Source of the DNA: Saprospiraceae bacterium
Lineage (GTDB): Bacteria > Bacteroidota > Bacteroidia > Chitinophagales > Saprospiraceae
Length of the DNA stretch: 64,000 nt
Direction: 5' to 3'
NCBI GenBank assembly: GCA_019187225.1
Contig: JABAQQ010000042.1
Location: forward strand, 60,451-124,450
Shown: positions 53,527-61,769 of the stretch, one piece after another
Position numbering within the stretch: the first letter of the stretch is position 1
Layout of the letters: each line of letters opens with the position of its first letter
Notes under the pieces: generated by a model
The model's input: the letters and a program-made list of their open reading frames with translations, nothing else
What the model was told of the DNA's origin: nothing
The model's database searches: none
Translations under genes and position numbers: made by a program

Positions 53527-55761
53527 TTATTTCATCTGCCCCAACGCCGCCCTGAACTGCTGCGCCGCTTGCGGGTTGCCCTCTGCCTCGTAGATCTGCG
53601 CCGAGAGTTCGTAAGCAGGCCGGAAATTGGGGGCGATCTTGATGGCCGACATCAGGTTGTTCAGCGCCGTCTGGTTGTCGCCCTCGCTGCGGGCGATGAG
53701 AGCGAGGTAATACCAGGCTGCCGGGTTGCTGGGTTCTTTTTTCAGTGCCGCCTCGAACTGTGATTTGGCTTTCGCGACATCGTTCTTTTGCAGCCAGTAC
53801 ATGCCGATCAGGTTATTGGCTTGCACGTCGTCGGGACTGATCTCCAATGCTTTTTGGGCAGCAGCCCTGCCCAGTTCCAAGCTGTCTAGATTCAGATACA
53901 CCTGGCCGAGATTTGCCCAGGCGAGGTCGTTGTCGGGCACATTGGCCACTTCTGCCCTGAGTTTTTCGACGGCCGTCGGGTAGTCGCCGATTTTCATGGC
54001 GGCCATGCCGAGCGCGCAGTTTTTATTATTGTCTTTCAGCACGGCCAGCACCGGCGCACCGCCCGCTTCTACGATGTGAACGGCATTGTTGGGTGGCCAC
54101 AGCCCCTTTTGGAGGGTGGCGCCGTCGAGGAAACGCGTCGGATACAAGGCATAGTCCCAGGCGTCGTCGCAGCGTTTTTCCCACTTAAGGTATTTAAGTT
54201 TCACTTTATCGCCGTATTTGGCTGTGAGTTGGCGCGCAGGGTAGTACATATTGGTGGCGATCACCACCATTTCGGGCATGTCAGGTTTCAGGACGCCCTG
54301 TTGTTCCAGCCACTCGATGCCCTGGCGCACGCTCACACCCCAGTAGTCGGTCTCGAATTTTCCGAATGCGCCTTCGGTTCCGCCCACCAAAGGATTGAAA
54401 TAGGTGTAGGGAAATTTCGGGTTGGCTGCAATGTAAGCGCCTGCATCCGCAAGCGAGAGTCCCATCACCCCGAATACCGCCCATTGCGCGTATTTTTTCC
54501 CCTGGAAGAAACCCGCCCGTTCGTTCCAAACCAAAGCCGCGACGACACAAAGGGGCGGATAAGCGAAAGTGAGGTGGCGCCAGCCGTCGTGGATCACCGA
54601 GTTTTTGTAGATCACATAAAAAACGGGGAAAATCGCAGCGAACAGCGCCAGCGATACCCACAATGGATTGTATTTCTTCAACAATTGCGGTAACCAGAGA
54701 AAGCTCCCGACAAAACCCAGGATAGCGGCCAGCGGGATGGTATACAACATCCATTTCAGCGGATAATGCCAGGGCGTTTTATCCGACATCATGTTCACAC
54801 CTTCGTAAAGCACCCGGATTTTCACTTCCAGGTCGGCAAACTTCGACAGAGCGACAAATGGATTTTTTAGCGGCGCCTGAAGGGCGTAAGGCCAGAAAAG
54901 TAAAGCGAGTATATAACCCGCCACCCCTGTGCCAACCACCACCAACGCGTATTTTTTCAAAACAGGGCCGTTGGAAAAAACAGCAAAACCGCCGTTTTTC
55001 AGCAAAAGATGCAGCCCCCCGAACAGTCCCAGCATGGCGAAAGGCAACAAGCCGCCAGCGCGGATCGCCAGCGCGATGCCCAATCCTGCCGCCAGACCGA
55101 TCAGATTCCAGCGCCGCGGGTTCGGCATTCGTTCCAGCACCGCCGCCAGGTTGTATATCGCCATCATATAACCTGCGGCAAAAGGAATATCCTTGGGATT
55201 CATCAGCGAATCGCCCACAAATCGCGGCGACAACAGCATGATGATCAAGGTGATAAGTCCGGCGCGCCAACCGGCAACAAGCCGGGCGAACAACGCCGCG
55301 CACAGTATCGCCACCCAACCCAGGATCGCACTCGAAACATGACGCACATTATGGTACGCCAGGTCTGTCGGCTGAAACCCAAAGGTTTTGTTGGCAAAAC
55401 CCGTCGCCACCTCGAAAAATCCACCGTACAGGTGCATGTTGCCGTCGGGAATGTTCAACGCCGAAGTGTCCTTGCCAAAAGTACCGTAATAATTGACCAA
55501 TTTTTGGGAATAATCCACCTGGAATTTGTCGTCGGCGTTGATGCCGGAGCCGAAGGAAAGCACAACCAAAACGATCAAACCAAGCGCCGCTACGCCCCAG
55601 AAAATCTTGCGCAACAGCGGGTCGGCAGGCGAATCAACCGGAGGGCGCTCCAAACGATTTTGTATTGCGGATGGCGGATTGCGGATTGTGGATGGCGGAT
55701 TGCGACTGCTGCCTGGTGGGTGTGGTTGTTTACTGGAAGTGGATTTGCCGGATTTTGCCAT
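53527..55761 (-). CDS. Membrane protein, glycosyltransferase-like, with C-terminal TPR repeats
   Basis: This 744-residue protein has a 45-residue Pro/Asn/Ser-rich cytoplasmic tail. About ten membrane helices (about residues 52-460) follow, with GINADDKFQVDYSQKLVNYY and RFVGDSLMNPKDIPF in loops. These resemble GT39/PMT-like transferases (Asp-rich first loop). A periplasmic region and four TPR motifs (about 605-740; NDLAWANLGQVYLNLDSLELG, DVQANNLIGMYWLQKND) end it. It probably transfers lipid-linked sugar, but no donor motif is certain. Residues 20-34 (NPPSTIRNPPSAIQN) are encoded by a repeat-element arm. The start MAKSGKS is preceded by a near-consensus TACCTTGC box. Confidence 0.8.
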   Translation of the reverse strand: MAKSGKSTSSKQPHPPGSSRNPPSTIRNPPSAIQNRLERPPVDSPADPLLRKIFWGVAALGLIVLVVLSFGSGINADDKFQVDYSQKLVNYYGTFGKDTSALNIPDGNMHLYGGFFEVATGFANKTFGFQPTDLAYHNVRHVSSAILGWVAILCAALFARLVAGWRAGLITLIIMLLSPRFVGDSLMNPKDIPFAAGYMMAIYNLAAVLERMPNPRRWNLIGLAAGLGIALAIRAGGLLPFAMLGLFGGLHLLLKNGGFAVFSNGPVLKKYALVVVGTGVAGYILALLFWPYALQAPLKNPFVALSKFADLEVKIRVLYEGVNMMSDKTPWHYPLKWMLYTIPLAAILGFVGSFLWLPQLLKKYNPLWVSLALFAAIFPVFYVIYKNSVIHDGWRHLTFAYPPLCVVAALVWNERAGFFQGKKYAQWAVFGVMGLSLADAGAYIAANPKFPYTYFNPLVGGTEGAFGKFETDYWGVSVRQGIEWLEQQGVLKPDMPEMVVIATNMYYPARQLTAKYGDKVKLKYLKWEKRCDDAWDYALYPTRFLDGATLQKGLWPPNNAVHIVEAGGAPVLAVLKDNNKNCALGMAAMKIGDYPTAVEKLRAEVANVPDNDLAWANLGQVYLNLDSLELGRAAAQKALEISPDDVQANNLIGMYWLQKNDVAKAKSQFEAALKKEPSNPAAWYYLALIARSEGDNQTALNNLMSAIKIAPNFRPAYELSAQIYEAEGNPQAAQQFRAALGQMK
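55663..55702. repeat. Repeat arm inside a coding sequence
   Basis: ATTGCGGATGGCGG units (GGATTGC, GGATGGC, GGATTGTGGATGGC) repeat five times over 40 bases. They match the unit of the hairpin arm at 22573-22599. No complementary arm is nearby. The DNA encodes the Asn-Pro-Pro-Ser linker of the membrane protein at 53527-55761. Confidence 0.7.
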
Positions 55762-55868
55762 AACGATTCGGTAAAGGGTAGAAACCTAAAAACCGGCGCA
55801 AGGTAGGGAAAAGAGATATAAGACATACGACTTACGACTTGTGATAAACTGCTTTAGCGGGGATGTGA

Positions 55869-56090
55869 TCAAATGCCGCCTCGTTTCGCAAAATACCAAA
55901 CCAGCCCTGCAGCCAGCACCAACAATAAGATCGCCAGCGCCACTACACCCAATTGCAAAAAACGGATGCCCCTCCGCCGTGGCCGTCGGTTGCGTTTGAG
56001 TTTTTGCTCCAGTTTTTGCCACGCCTGCTCAGAAGGGCGCTCGTGGAGTTTGGACTCATTTTCTTTGAAAAAGTCGAATAGGTCGGACAT
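55869..56090 (-). CDS. Small single-span membrane protein, possible anti-sigma partner
   Basis: This 73-residue protein begins MSDLFDFFKENESKLHERPSEQAWQKLEQKLKR, followed by a basic patch (RNRRPRRRG) and one membrane helix (about residues 48-67, GVVALAILLLVLAAGLVWYF). It is therefore N-in with a cytoplasmic N-terminus. It starts 37 bases after the sigma factor stop on the same strand. Small membrane proteins in this position often restrain the sigma factor, but this one has no zinc-binding anti-sigma motif. The start codon lies within a TTGGACG-type repeat. Confidence 0.75.
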   Translation of the reverse strand: MSDLFDFFKENESKLHERPSEQAWQKLEQKLKRNRRPRRRGIRFLQLGVVALAILLLVLAAGLVWYFAKRGGI

Positions 56091-56108
56091 TGGACGTTGG
56101 ACGTTGGA
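56089..56108. repeat. Single arm of TTGGACG units at a start codon
   Basis: ATTGGACGTTGGACGTTGGA repeats a 7-base unit about three times. The same unit forms the hairpins at 50658 and 58384. The ATG of the 73-residue membrane protein (minus strand) overlaps its edge. Confidence 0.65.
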
Positions 56109-56127
56109 AAATAAATGACAAAAACGA

Positions 56128-56658
56128 TCAGAAAAAACCTTTTGCTCTTAATAGATTCCGCAACTTCTCCTTCGCCAGGATCAACTGACTTTTACTCGTA
56201 TTGATACTGATGCCAAGCGTTTCGGCGATCTCATGGTGTTTGAATCCTTCGAGTACGTAGAGGTTGAACACAGTACGGTATCCGGTGGGCAGTTGGTCGA
56301 GTAGTTCGAGTATCTCGCGGGCTGAAAGTTCGGCTTCGATGCTGAAACTGTCCTCGCGCTCCGGGATTTTGGCGTCATCGCCCGGGAAAACGAGGTGGTA
56401 GTTCCTGCGCAGCATCATCAATGCTTCGTTCACCACGATGCGCCGCATCCAACCTTCGAAACTGCCGGCGCCGGTATAACTTTCGATCTGCGAAAATACT
56501 TTAAAAAAGCCGCTTACCAAAGCCTCTTCCGCATCCTCCCGCGAGTGCAGGTAGCGCCTGCAAACAGCAAACAACATCGGCGAATAGCGGTCGTACAGCC
56601 ATTTTTGGGCTGCCGGTTCCTGCGCTTGCAGGCGTTGGATCAGGACTGCTTCGTTCAC
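56128..56658 (-). CDS. ECF-type RNA polymerase sigma factor
   Basis: This 176-residue sigma-70 family protein has only regions 2 and 4. Region 2 (about residues 10-90) has WLYDRYSPMLFAVCRRYL, REDAEEALVSGFFKVF and FEGWMRRIVVNEALMMLRR. Region 4 (about 115-170) has LDQLPTGYRTVFNLYVLEGFKHHEIAETLGISINTSKSQLILAK, the helix-turn-helix that reads the -35 element. The size and absence of region 1.1 fit the ECF group. The small membrane protein downstream may control it. Confidence 0.94.
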   Translation of the reverse strand: MNEAVLIQRLQAQEPAAQKWLYDRYSPMLFAVCRRYLHSREDAEEALVSGFFKVFSQIESYTGAGSFEGWMRRIVVNEALMMLRRNYHLVFPGDDAKIPEREDSFSIEAELSAREILELLDQLPTGYRTVFNLYVLEGFKHHEIAETLGISINTSKSQLILAKEKLRNLLRAKGFF

Positions 56659-57338
56659 GCGGTCAAAGGTGATAAAATCGGGTGACTTTTTGAAAAGATG
56701 CGACAGGCGTGCAGTTTGGCGGGAGGCAAGGCAAAATCAGTATTTTTATAATGAAATCCGCAAGAATCGGGTTGTCGTACGGGAGTTGTACGGCGACCTT
56801 TGCAACAACTTAATTGATCAATGTTACCTCCGTAAACTTTTTCCTGAAATGGCCGCCTGACCTTTGAAGCGTGTTTTGCGGTTGTCGTCGGAAATGGATC
56901 GTTGGCGGCTCCACTTTTTACATTTAACCGTTCAGAACCACATGTAGTCCAACGTCTGAAAGAAAAAGTCAGGAGCCAGAGACTTTTGCAGCCCAAAAAG
57001 GTCGCATACAGGTATGTGTTTTGGGGGATTGGTATTGCGGTTCATCGGCAATAAAAATCCGTTCGTCGAAGTAATTCAAAAACCCATATACTATGTATTG
57101 CAAAGTACCTTCTTTTGACTGCATATTTGCAATGTAATTTTTAATCATCACAAGCATCGGTCAGGCATTAAAAGTTTAACACTTTTACCTGCAACGTCCC
57201 AACCGGTGTTGGTGTCTTTTCAACGCAACCAAATCAGTGACATTTTATGGCAAACACACCACCGCGCGTTATCCGGCGTGCAGTGAAAGGTTTTTGCCGC
57301 TTTAATCCCCTATTCTTTCACTGGTTTAAAATTAGGCT
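56659..57338. other. 680-base gap without a convincing gene
   Basis: It holds only short overlapping open frames: 56669-56860 (+, 63 residues), 56655-56996 (-, 113) and 56969-57157 (-, 62). None has a recognisable motif, a clear start context or normal codon use. The plus-strand frame contains NEIRKNRVVVRELYGDLC, but no family was recognised. The sequence is slightly AT-rich. It could carry the ECF promoter, a small RNA or a decayed gene. Confidence 0.5.
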
Positions 57339-58376
57339 ATGCAAACGAAAACATTCTTTCGCTCCTCCAAAACACTCATTTTCAGTCTTTTAGTTTTATT
57401 TTTGTTCACCCGCGCCACGGCCCAGCCGCCCGCTGCCGGCACTTCCGCCTTCGATTATCTGACCGCACAGGAAGGTGCTGCTCTCACCCTGGAACTGGAC
57501 CTGACGGACCTGATCAACAATAAAAATACGAAAACCTACTTCCCGGGGTCGCTTACCACTTCCGAAGGAAAGATGTTGAAAGTGGATGTGCGTTCAAGAG
57601 GAAAATTCAGGCGCCGCATCTGCGACATTCCACCGCTAAAACTCAAACTTTCCAAAAAAGAATTGCGCGCCAAGGGCCTGGACACCCTGAATGAGATTAA
57701 ATTAGTGGTGCCCTGTTTTAATGATCCCCGCGGCGAAGAATTACTCCTGCGCGAGTACGTGGCTTACCGGATGTTTGAGCGGCTCAGCCCTTACAGCGTT
57801 CGTGCCCGCCTCGTCAAGGTCACTTTCCGCGACAAACACGTGGAAGAGGCAAAACGACCGGTTTATTGCCTGTTGGTTGAGCACGAAGAACAGGTGGCAG
57901 CCCGACTCAAAGGAAAAATCGTGGAAGAATATGGTCTGAAAGCCGATTCATTACAAACGGAACAGGCTGCCCTCACCGCGGTATTCGAATACATGATCGG
58001 CAATACGGATTGGGGGCTTGCCGATGTGCGCAATGTGTACCTCTTCAAATCCACACCCACCTCAAAAATTCACTTGATCCCCTTCGATTTTGACTTTGCA
58101 GGGCTGGTCAACGCGCCTTATGCCGTGCCCAAAGCCGAAACCGGTTTGAAAACAGTAAAAGAACGCCGTCTGCTCTCTGAAGGCATCCCGAACGCCGCGC
58201 TCAGGCAGGCGGCAGAGAAGGTCAAAAACGCGCAAACCGATTTGCTGGCCCTGTGCACCGCTGATTATCTCGGTAAAAACACCTCCAAAGAACTGACCCG
58301 CTACATGGAATCCTTTTTCCAAAACATTGACAATCTGCCGGTAGAGGCGGAAAAAGGAAAGGGAAATTTGAGGTGA
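57339..58376 (+). CDS. Secreted CotH-like protein (possible atypical kinase fold)
   Basis: This 345-residue protein has a signal peptide (LIFSLLVLFLFTRATAQ). The core has VRSRGKFRRRICDIPPLKLKL, then LLLREYVAYRMFERLSPYSVRARLVKVTF, MIGNTDWGLADVRNVYLF and HLIPFDFDFAGLVN. The order K/R-rich strand, helix, N-T-D-W, then D-F-D-F resembles CotH-type secreted kinases, in which N-x-D and a later D-x-D bind ATP and metal. The basic ERRLL and YPVPKAETG-like loops are not matched in CotH. Bacteroidota have many such hypothetical proteins. Kinase activity is unproven. Confidence 0.7.
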   Translation: MQTKTFFRSSKTLIFSLLVLFLFTRATAQPPAAGTSAFDYLTAQEGAALTLELDLTDLINNKNTKTYFPGSLTTSEGKMLKVDVRSRGKFRRRICDIPPLKLKLSKKELRAKGLDTLNEIKLVVPCFNDPRGEELLLREYVAYRMFERLSPYSVRARLVKVTFRDKHVEEAKRPVYCLLVEHEEQVAARLKGKIVEEYGLKADSLQTEQAALTAVFEYMIGNTDWGLADVRNVYLFKSTPTSKIHLIPFDFDFAGLVNAPYAVPKAETGLKTVKERRLLSEGIPNAALRQAAEKVKNAQTDLLALCTADYLGKNTSKELTRYMESFFQNIDNLPVEAEKGKGNLR

Positions 58377-58383
58377 AAGTGAC

Positions 58384-58543
58384 GTTGGACTGTTGGACGT
58401 TGGACTGTTGGACTGTTGGACTGTTGGACGTTGGACTGTTGGACTGTTGGACTGTTGGACTGTTGGACTCCGATCTCGTTTAATCGGAAGTTCAGCGACC
58501 GGGTCAGTCCAACGTCCAACAGTCCAACAGTCCAATGTCCAAC
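58384..58543. repeat. Tandem TTGGAC repeat with an unequal inverted partner
   Basis: Eleven TTGGAC units (spaced by G or TG) run from 58385 to about 58468. The complementary arm at 58504-58543 has only five GTCCAA units. The left arm begins 8 bases after the stop of the CotH-like gene. The unequal unit numbers suggest replication slippage. Confidence 0.8.
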
Positions 58544-58552
58544 ATCAAATAG

Positions 58553-58560
58553 TACCTTTG
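58553..58560 (+). promoter_or_regulatory. -7 promoter box (TACCTTTG) for the lysA-like gene
   Basis: TACCTTTG matches TAnnTTTG and lies 10 bases after the end of the repeat's right arm and 30 bases before the ATG at 58590. Confidence 0.55.
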
Positions 58561-58589
58561 CGTTTCTAAATCGCTCGTGAAACGCACAC

Positions 58590-59834
58590 ATGGAACTTGT
58601 AAACAACCACTATCAACTCACCGGCGGCATTGATCCGCTGGCCCTTTGCAAAGAATACGGCACACCGCTCTACGTCTACGACGCCTCCGTGATGGAACGC
58701 CAATACCAGCGCATCACGGGGGCTTTTTCGTATCCAAATGTGCGCATTCACTACGCCTGCAAGGCACTGACCAATCTTGCTGTCATGCGGTTGTTCCGCC
58801 GATGGGGTGCCGGATTGGATTGCGTCTCCATACAGGAGGTACAACTCGGACTAATGGCCGGATTCAAACCGGAAGACATTCTGTACACACCCAATTTCGC
58901 CGGAATGGACGAATACGATGAGGCCGTGAGGCTCGGCGTCAAGATCAACATAGACTCCATTCCGATGCTTGAAAACTGGGGATTGCACCACAAACACGTC
59001 CCCATCGGCATCCGCATCAACCCGCACCTTATGGCGGGCGGTAATGAAAAGATCAGCGTCGGACACATAGACTCCAAATTCGGTATCAGCATTCACCAGT
59101 TGCCGCATGTGCTGCGCGTGGTGGAAAGCCAGGGGCTTGTCATCGAAGGTTTGCACATGCATACGGGATCGGATATCCTCGACGTGGACGTGTTCCTGCG
59201 CGGAGCGGATATCCTTTTCGAGGCCGCGCGGAAGTTTCCCTTCCTGAAATACATTGACCTGGGCAGCGGCTTTAAGGTGCCTTATAAGGCCGACGACATC
59301 GAGACCGACGTGGAAGAGTTGGGTGAAAAACTCAGTGAAAAGTTTGCTGAATTCTGCCGCGAGATCGGCCACGAACTGACCCTGATGTTCGAGCCGGGCA
59401 AATTTCTTGTCAGCGAAGCGGGGTATCTGTTTGCAAAATGCACCCAGGTGAAACAAACCACCTCGACGGTTTTTGTAGGGCTCGATACGGGCCTCAACCA
59501 CCTCATCCGGCCCATGTTCTACGGTTCGTACCATAAAATCGTGAACGTAACCGAGCCCACATTCAAGCCGCGTATTTATACGGTGGTGGGTAATATCTGC
59601 GAAACGGACACATTTGCCGTTGACCGGCGCATTGCTGAAGTGGTGGAGGGCGATATCATCGGATTTTACAACGCCGGCGCTTATGGATGGATGATGGCAT
59701 CCAACTACAACTCGCGTCCGAGGCCCGCTGAAGTGCTGTTGTACCAAGGCGAAGCATACCTGATCCGCAAACGGGAAACATTGGAAGATATGGTTCGCAA
59801 CCAGGTACAGCTTCAATTGGAAGAAATTTCATAA
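58590..59834 (+). CDS. lysA: Diaminopimelate decarboxylase family protein
   Basis: This 414-residue fold-type III PLP enzyme removes CO2 from meso-diaminopimelate to give lysine. The N-terminal TIM barrel has IHYACKALTNLAVM with the PLP lysine, GAGLDCVSIQEVQLGL, RINPHLMAGG and GLHMHTGSDI. The C-terminal beta-domain has FEPGKFLVSEAGYL, GLDTGLNHLIRPMFYGSYHKI, VGNICETDTF and YNAGAYGWMMASNYNSRPRPAEVL with the substrate-contact residues. These fit LysA rather than ornithine or arginine decarboxylase. With dapF at 10729-11559 it covers the last steps of lysine synthesis. Confidence 0.9.
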   Translation: MELVNNHYQLTGGIDPLALCKEYGTPLYVYDASVMERQYQRITGAFSYPNVRIHYACKALTNLAVMRLFRRWGAGLDCVSIQEVQLGLMAGFKPEDILYTPNFAGMDEYDEAVRLGVKINIDSIPMLENWGLHHKHVPIGIRINPHLMAGGNEKISVGHIDSKFGISIHQLPHVLRVVESQGLVIEGLHMHTGSDILDVDVFLRGADILFEAARKFPFLKYIDLGSGFKVPYKADDIETDVEELGEKLSEKFAEFCREIGHELTLMFEPGKFLVSEAGYLFAKCTQVKQTTSTVFVGLDTGLNHLIRPMFYGSYHKIVNVTEPTFKPRIYTVVGNICETDTFAVDRRIAEVVEGDIIGFYNAGAYGWMMASNYNSRPRPAEVLLYQGEAYLIRKRETLEDMVRNQVQLQLEEIS

Positions 59835-59880
59835 AATTGCGGGAAACTTCCGAACAAATTCTGGCCGTTCTTGCCGCAAT

Positions 59881-60624
59881 ATGCAAGCCCAATTGTCTTA
59901 TCTAGAAGATATTATTGACGAAAGTGTGGAAATGCAGCCGCTCGAACCGGCTGTGTTCGACCTTTACATGGCCGAAGGATGGCGGCTGTTGGGGCATTCC
60001 ATTGTACGTCATAATTTTTCGGTTTGCCGTGGAAAAATGTGCCGCACACTTCCCTTGCGCATCCGCTTGGAAGGATTTGAATTTTCAAAAAGCCAGCGCA
60101 GGCTGTTGCGACGCGCCAATGAACTGAACGTGATTTACGGCCCTATCGCCCTGACTCCAGTCAAAGCGCACTTATTTGCCCAACATGCTCAGGCGCGATT
60201 CGACGACCGACGCCCTGAATCCATCGCATCGTTCCTCCACCACAAGTCGCATATAGAACCGGTGACGGGCATGGAATTCTCAGTGACCGACCGCGACGGC
60301 GCTCCTTTGGCATTCAGTTTTATCCACTTGGGCGAAAGTGTTGTTTCCGGCACCTATTGTTTTTTCAAGCCGGAAATCCGCCGGTACAGTCTCGGCACGC
60401 TGACCATGCTCCTCGAAATCGCCAAAGCCTGCGAACTTGGTAAAAAATATTACTACCACGGCTACGTCTACGATGTGCCGTCTCAATTCGATTACAAACT
60501 GAATTTCAATAACTTAGAATCACTCGACTGGAAAACAGGCGAATGGACCCCCCAGCAGCGGGTCGCCGTGCGCCGATGGACGGAACTGATAGGGACGGAG
60601 CCCGGAGGGGGAGAAATTGTTTGA
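59881..60624 (+). CDS. Aminoacyl-tRNA-protein transferase family protein (Bpt/ATE-like)
   Basis: This 247-residue protein has the ATE/Bpt fold of GNAT-like transferases that add Leu or Arg to N-terminal acidic residues in the N-degron pathway. Visible: AEGWRLLGHSIVRHNF, MCRTLPLRIRLEGFEFSKSQRRLLRRANEL, and the C-terminal half GTYCFFKPEIRRYSLGTLTMLLEIAKACELGKKYYYHGYVYDVPSQFDYKLNFNNLESL. Bpt/ATE proteins usually have N-terminal cysteines for iron-sulfur or metal binding (C-x-x-C); here two Cys lie in VCRGKMCRT. The substrate tRNA cannot be told. It follows lysA by 46 bases. Confidence 0.85.
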   Translation: MQAQLSYLEDIIDESVEMQPLEPAVFDLYMAEGWRLLGHSIVRHNFSVCRGKMCRTLPLRIRLEGFEFSKSQRRLLRRANELNVIYGPIALTPVKAHLFAQHAQARFDDRRPESIASFLHHKSHIEPVTGMEFSVTDRDGAPLAFSFIHLGESVVSGTYCFFKPEIRRYSLGTLTMLLEIAKACELGKKYYYHGYVYDVPSQFDYKLNFNNLESLDWKTGEWTPQQRVAVRRWTELIGTEPGGGEIV

Positions 60625-60661
60625 AATTGTTTGATGTGGCATGCTAAACAATTTCAAACAA
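60617..60661. terminator. Hairpin between convergent genes
   Basis: TTGTTTGAAATTGTTT (60617-60632) pairs perfectly over 16 bases with 60646-60661, loop 13. The left arm contains the stop codon of the Bpt-like gene. The unit GAAATTGTTT is present twice. The stop of the coiled-coil gene lies 12 bases beyond the right arm. Confidence 0.75.
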
Positions 60662-60672
60662 CATCAAACCAC

Positions 60673-61596
60673 TCAATTAAGCCTGAAACTCGACGCTCCC
60701 AGCAATCCCTTGTCGCAATACACAGCCACGACATAGTTTCCCGATTTCAGTTTTTCGTCGAATTTATGGTGGAACGACATTCGTTGGGTGCTCTCCAAAA
60801 CCACGGCTTTCACCTGCTGCGCCTGTATCTCAACCGGGCCCGTTGGCGCATACACGGTCGCTTTGGTTGGATTGGTGCTCGGGATCGGATTGCCTTTTTC
60901 ATCGGTGATCACCATGTAAAGTTTTTGCGGGCCCTGGTATGGCTCCGGCACATCGGCAAGGTCGAAACTCACATCAATTTCCCTGCTTCTGCGCGCTTTC
61001 GTGGTCAGTTTTTCATTTTTTCTCGCCGTCCACACCCTGAACGAGGTCGCCTTGAAATTGGCGGATTGTGTTTTTCGTATCTGCTCCTCCAATTGTTTGG
61101 CGAGATCCTGAACTTGTCCGCTGAGTTGGGTGTTGGCTCCTTTCAGTTCGGTATTTTCGCCGGTAAGGCGCTGGTTCTCAGCCCTCAGAGAATCGTTTTC
61201 TATTCGGATTGTGCTGATGATCGTTTCCAGTTCGATCTTTGTTCGTTGTAATTGCGCCACCTGACCGCGCAGCGCGGCAATATCGGCAGCAGTGGAAGAT
61301 TTGATTTGCCTGATCGCATTTTCTTTCTCTTCCACCAAGGCAGCAGTAGAAGTAACGCGCCCCTGCAGATTTTCGTTTTCGGTCCGCAAATAGGAATAAG
61401 CGTTGGACAAACTGTCGAGTTCGCGTTCGATGACTACTTTTTGTATTTCAAGTTCCTGGCGCTCTGCTTCCGCTTTTTCTTTCTCTGCCATGTAATTTTT
61501 GGATTTCTGCCAAAAGAAAAATCCGAGAACGGCTGCCAAAGCCAGGAGGACCGTGACGATAAAACCGTACACACGTGTGTTTTGAGCATTACTCAT
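60673..61596 (-). CDS. Membrane-anchored coiled-coil protein with a C-terminal beta domain
   Basis: This 307-residue protein has one N-terminal membrane helix (about residues 10-29). A heptad coiled coil follows to about residue 170 (KEKAEAERQELEIQKVVIERELDSL, LRAENQRLTGENTELKGANTQLSG). The globular C-terminal domain of about 125 residues contains RSREIDVSFDLADVPEPY, QKLYMVITDEKGNPIP and GNYVVAVYCDKGLLGASSFRLN. It is probably inner-membrane anchored and faces the periplasm. No family name is certain. Similar layouts occur in Bacteroidota proteins of unknown function. Confidence 0.8.
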   Translation of the reverse strand: MSNAQNTRVYGFIVTVLLALAAVLGFFFWQKSKNYMAEKEKAEAERQELEIQKVVIERELDSLSNAYSYLRTENENLQGRVTSTAALVEEKENAIRQIKSSTAADIAALRGQVAQLQRTKIELETIISTIRIENDSLRAENQRLTGENTELKGANTQLSGQVQDLAKQLEEQIRKTQSANFKATSFRVWTARKNEKLTTKARRSREIDVSFDLADVPEPYQGPQKLYMVITDEKGNPIPSTNPTKATVYAPTGPVEIQAQQVKAVVLESTQRMSFHHKFDEKLKSGNYVVAVYCDKGLLGASSFRLN

Positions 61597-61710
61597 AGGA
61601 ATTCGTTTTGAAAATGAGAAGATTTAGATGTTTTGAAATGTCCGAAAAACGTCGTTGCGACGATATTCTTGCGAAAAAACGCCTATTTCCCGCAAAAATT
61701 TGGACTCCGC

Positions 61711-61718
61711 AAATGTAA
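61711..61718 (-). promoter_or_regulatory. -7 promoter box (TACATTTG) for the coiled-coil gene
   Basis: On the minus strand TACATTTG followed by CGGAG matches TAnnTTTG. It implies a leader of about 110 bases before the ATG at 61596. Confidence 0.45.
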
Positions 61719-61769
61719 ATGCAGACGCCCGGAAAAACGAATCAAACATTTTCTCAAAACAAAACAAGG

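Noticed and set aside
56655-57157. Two overlapping minus-strand frames (113 and 62 codons)
   Set aside because: They overlap each other and the sigma gene start, have no motif, and have poor codon use.
58384-58543. CRISPR-like tandem repeats
   Set aside because: The unit is only 7-8 bases, there are no spacers, and the arms are complementary, so this is a hairpin element.
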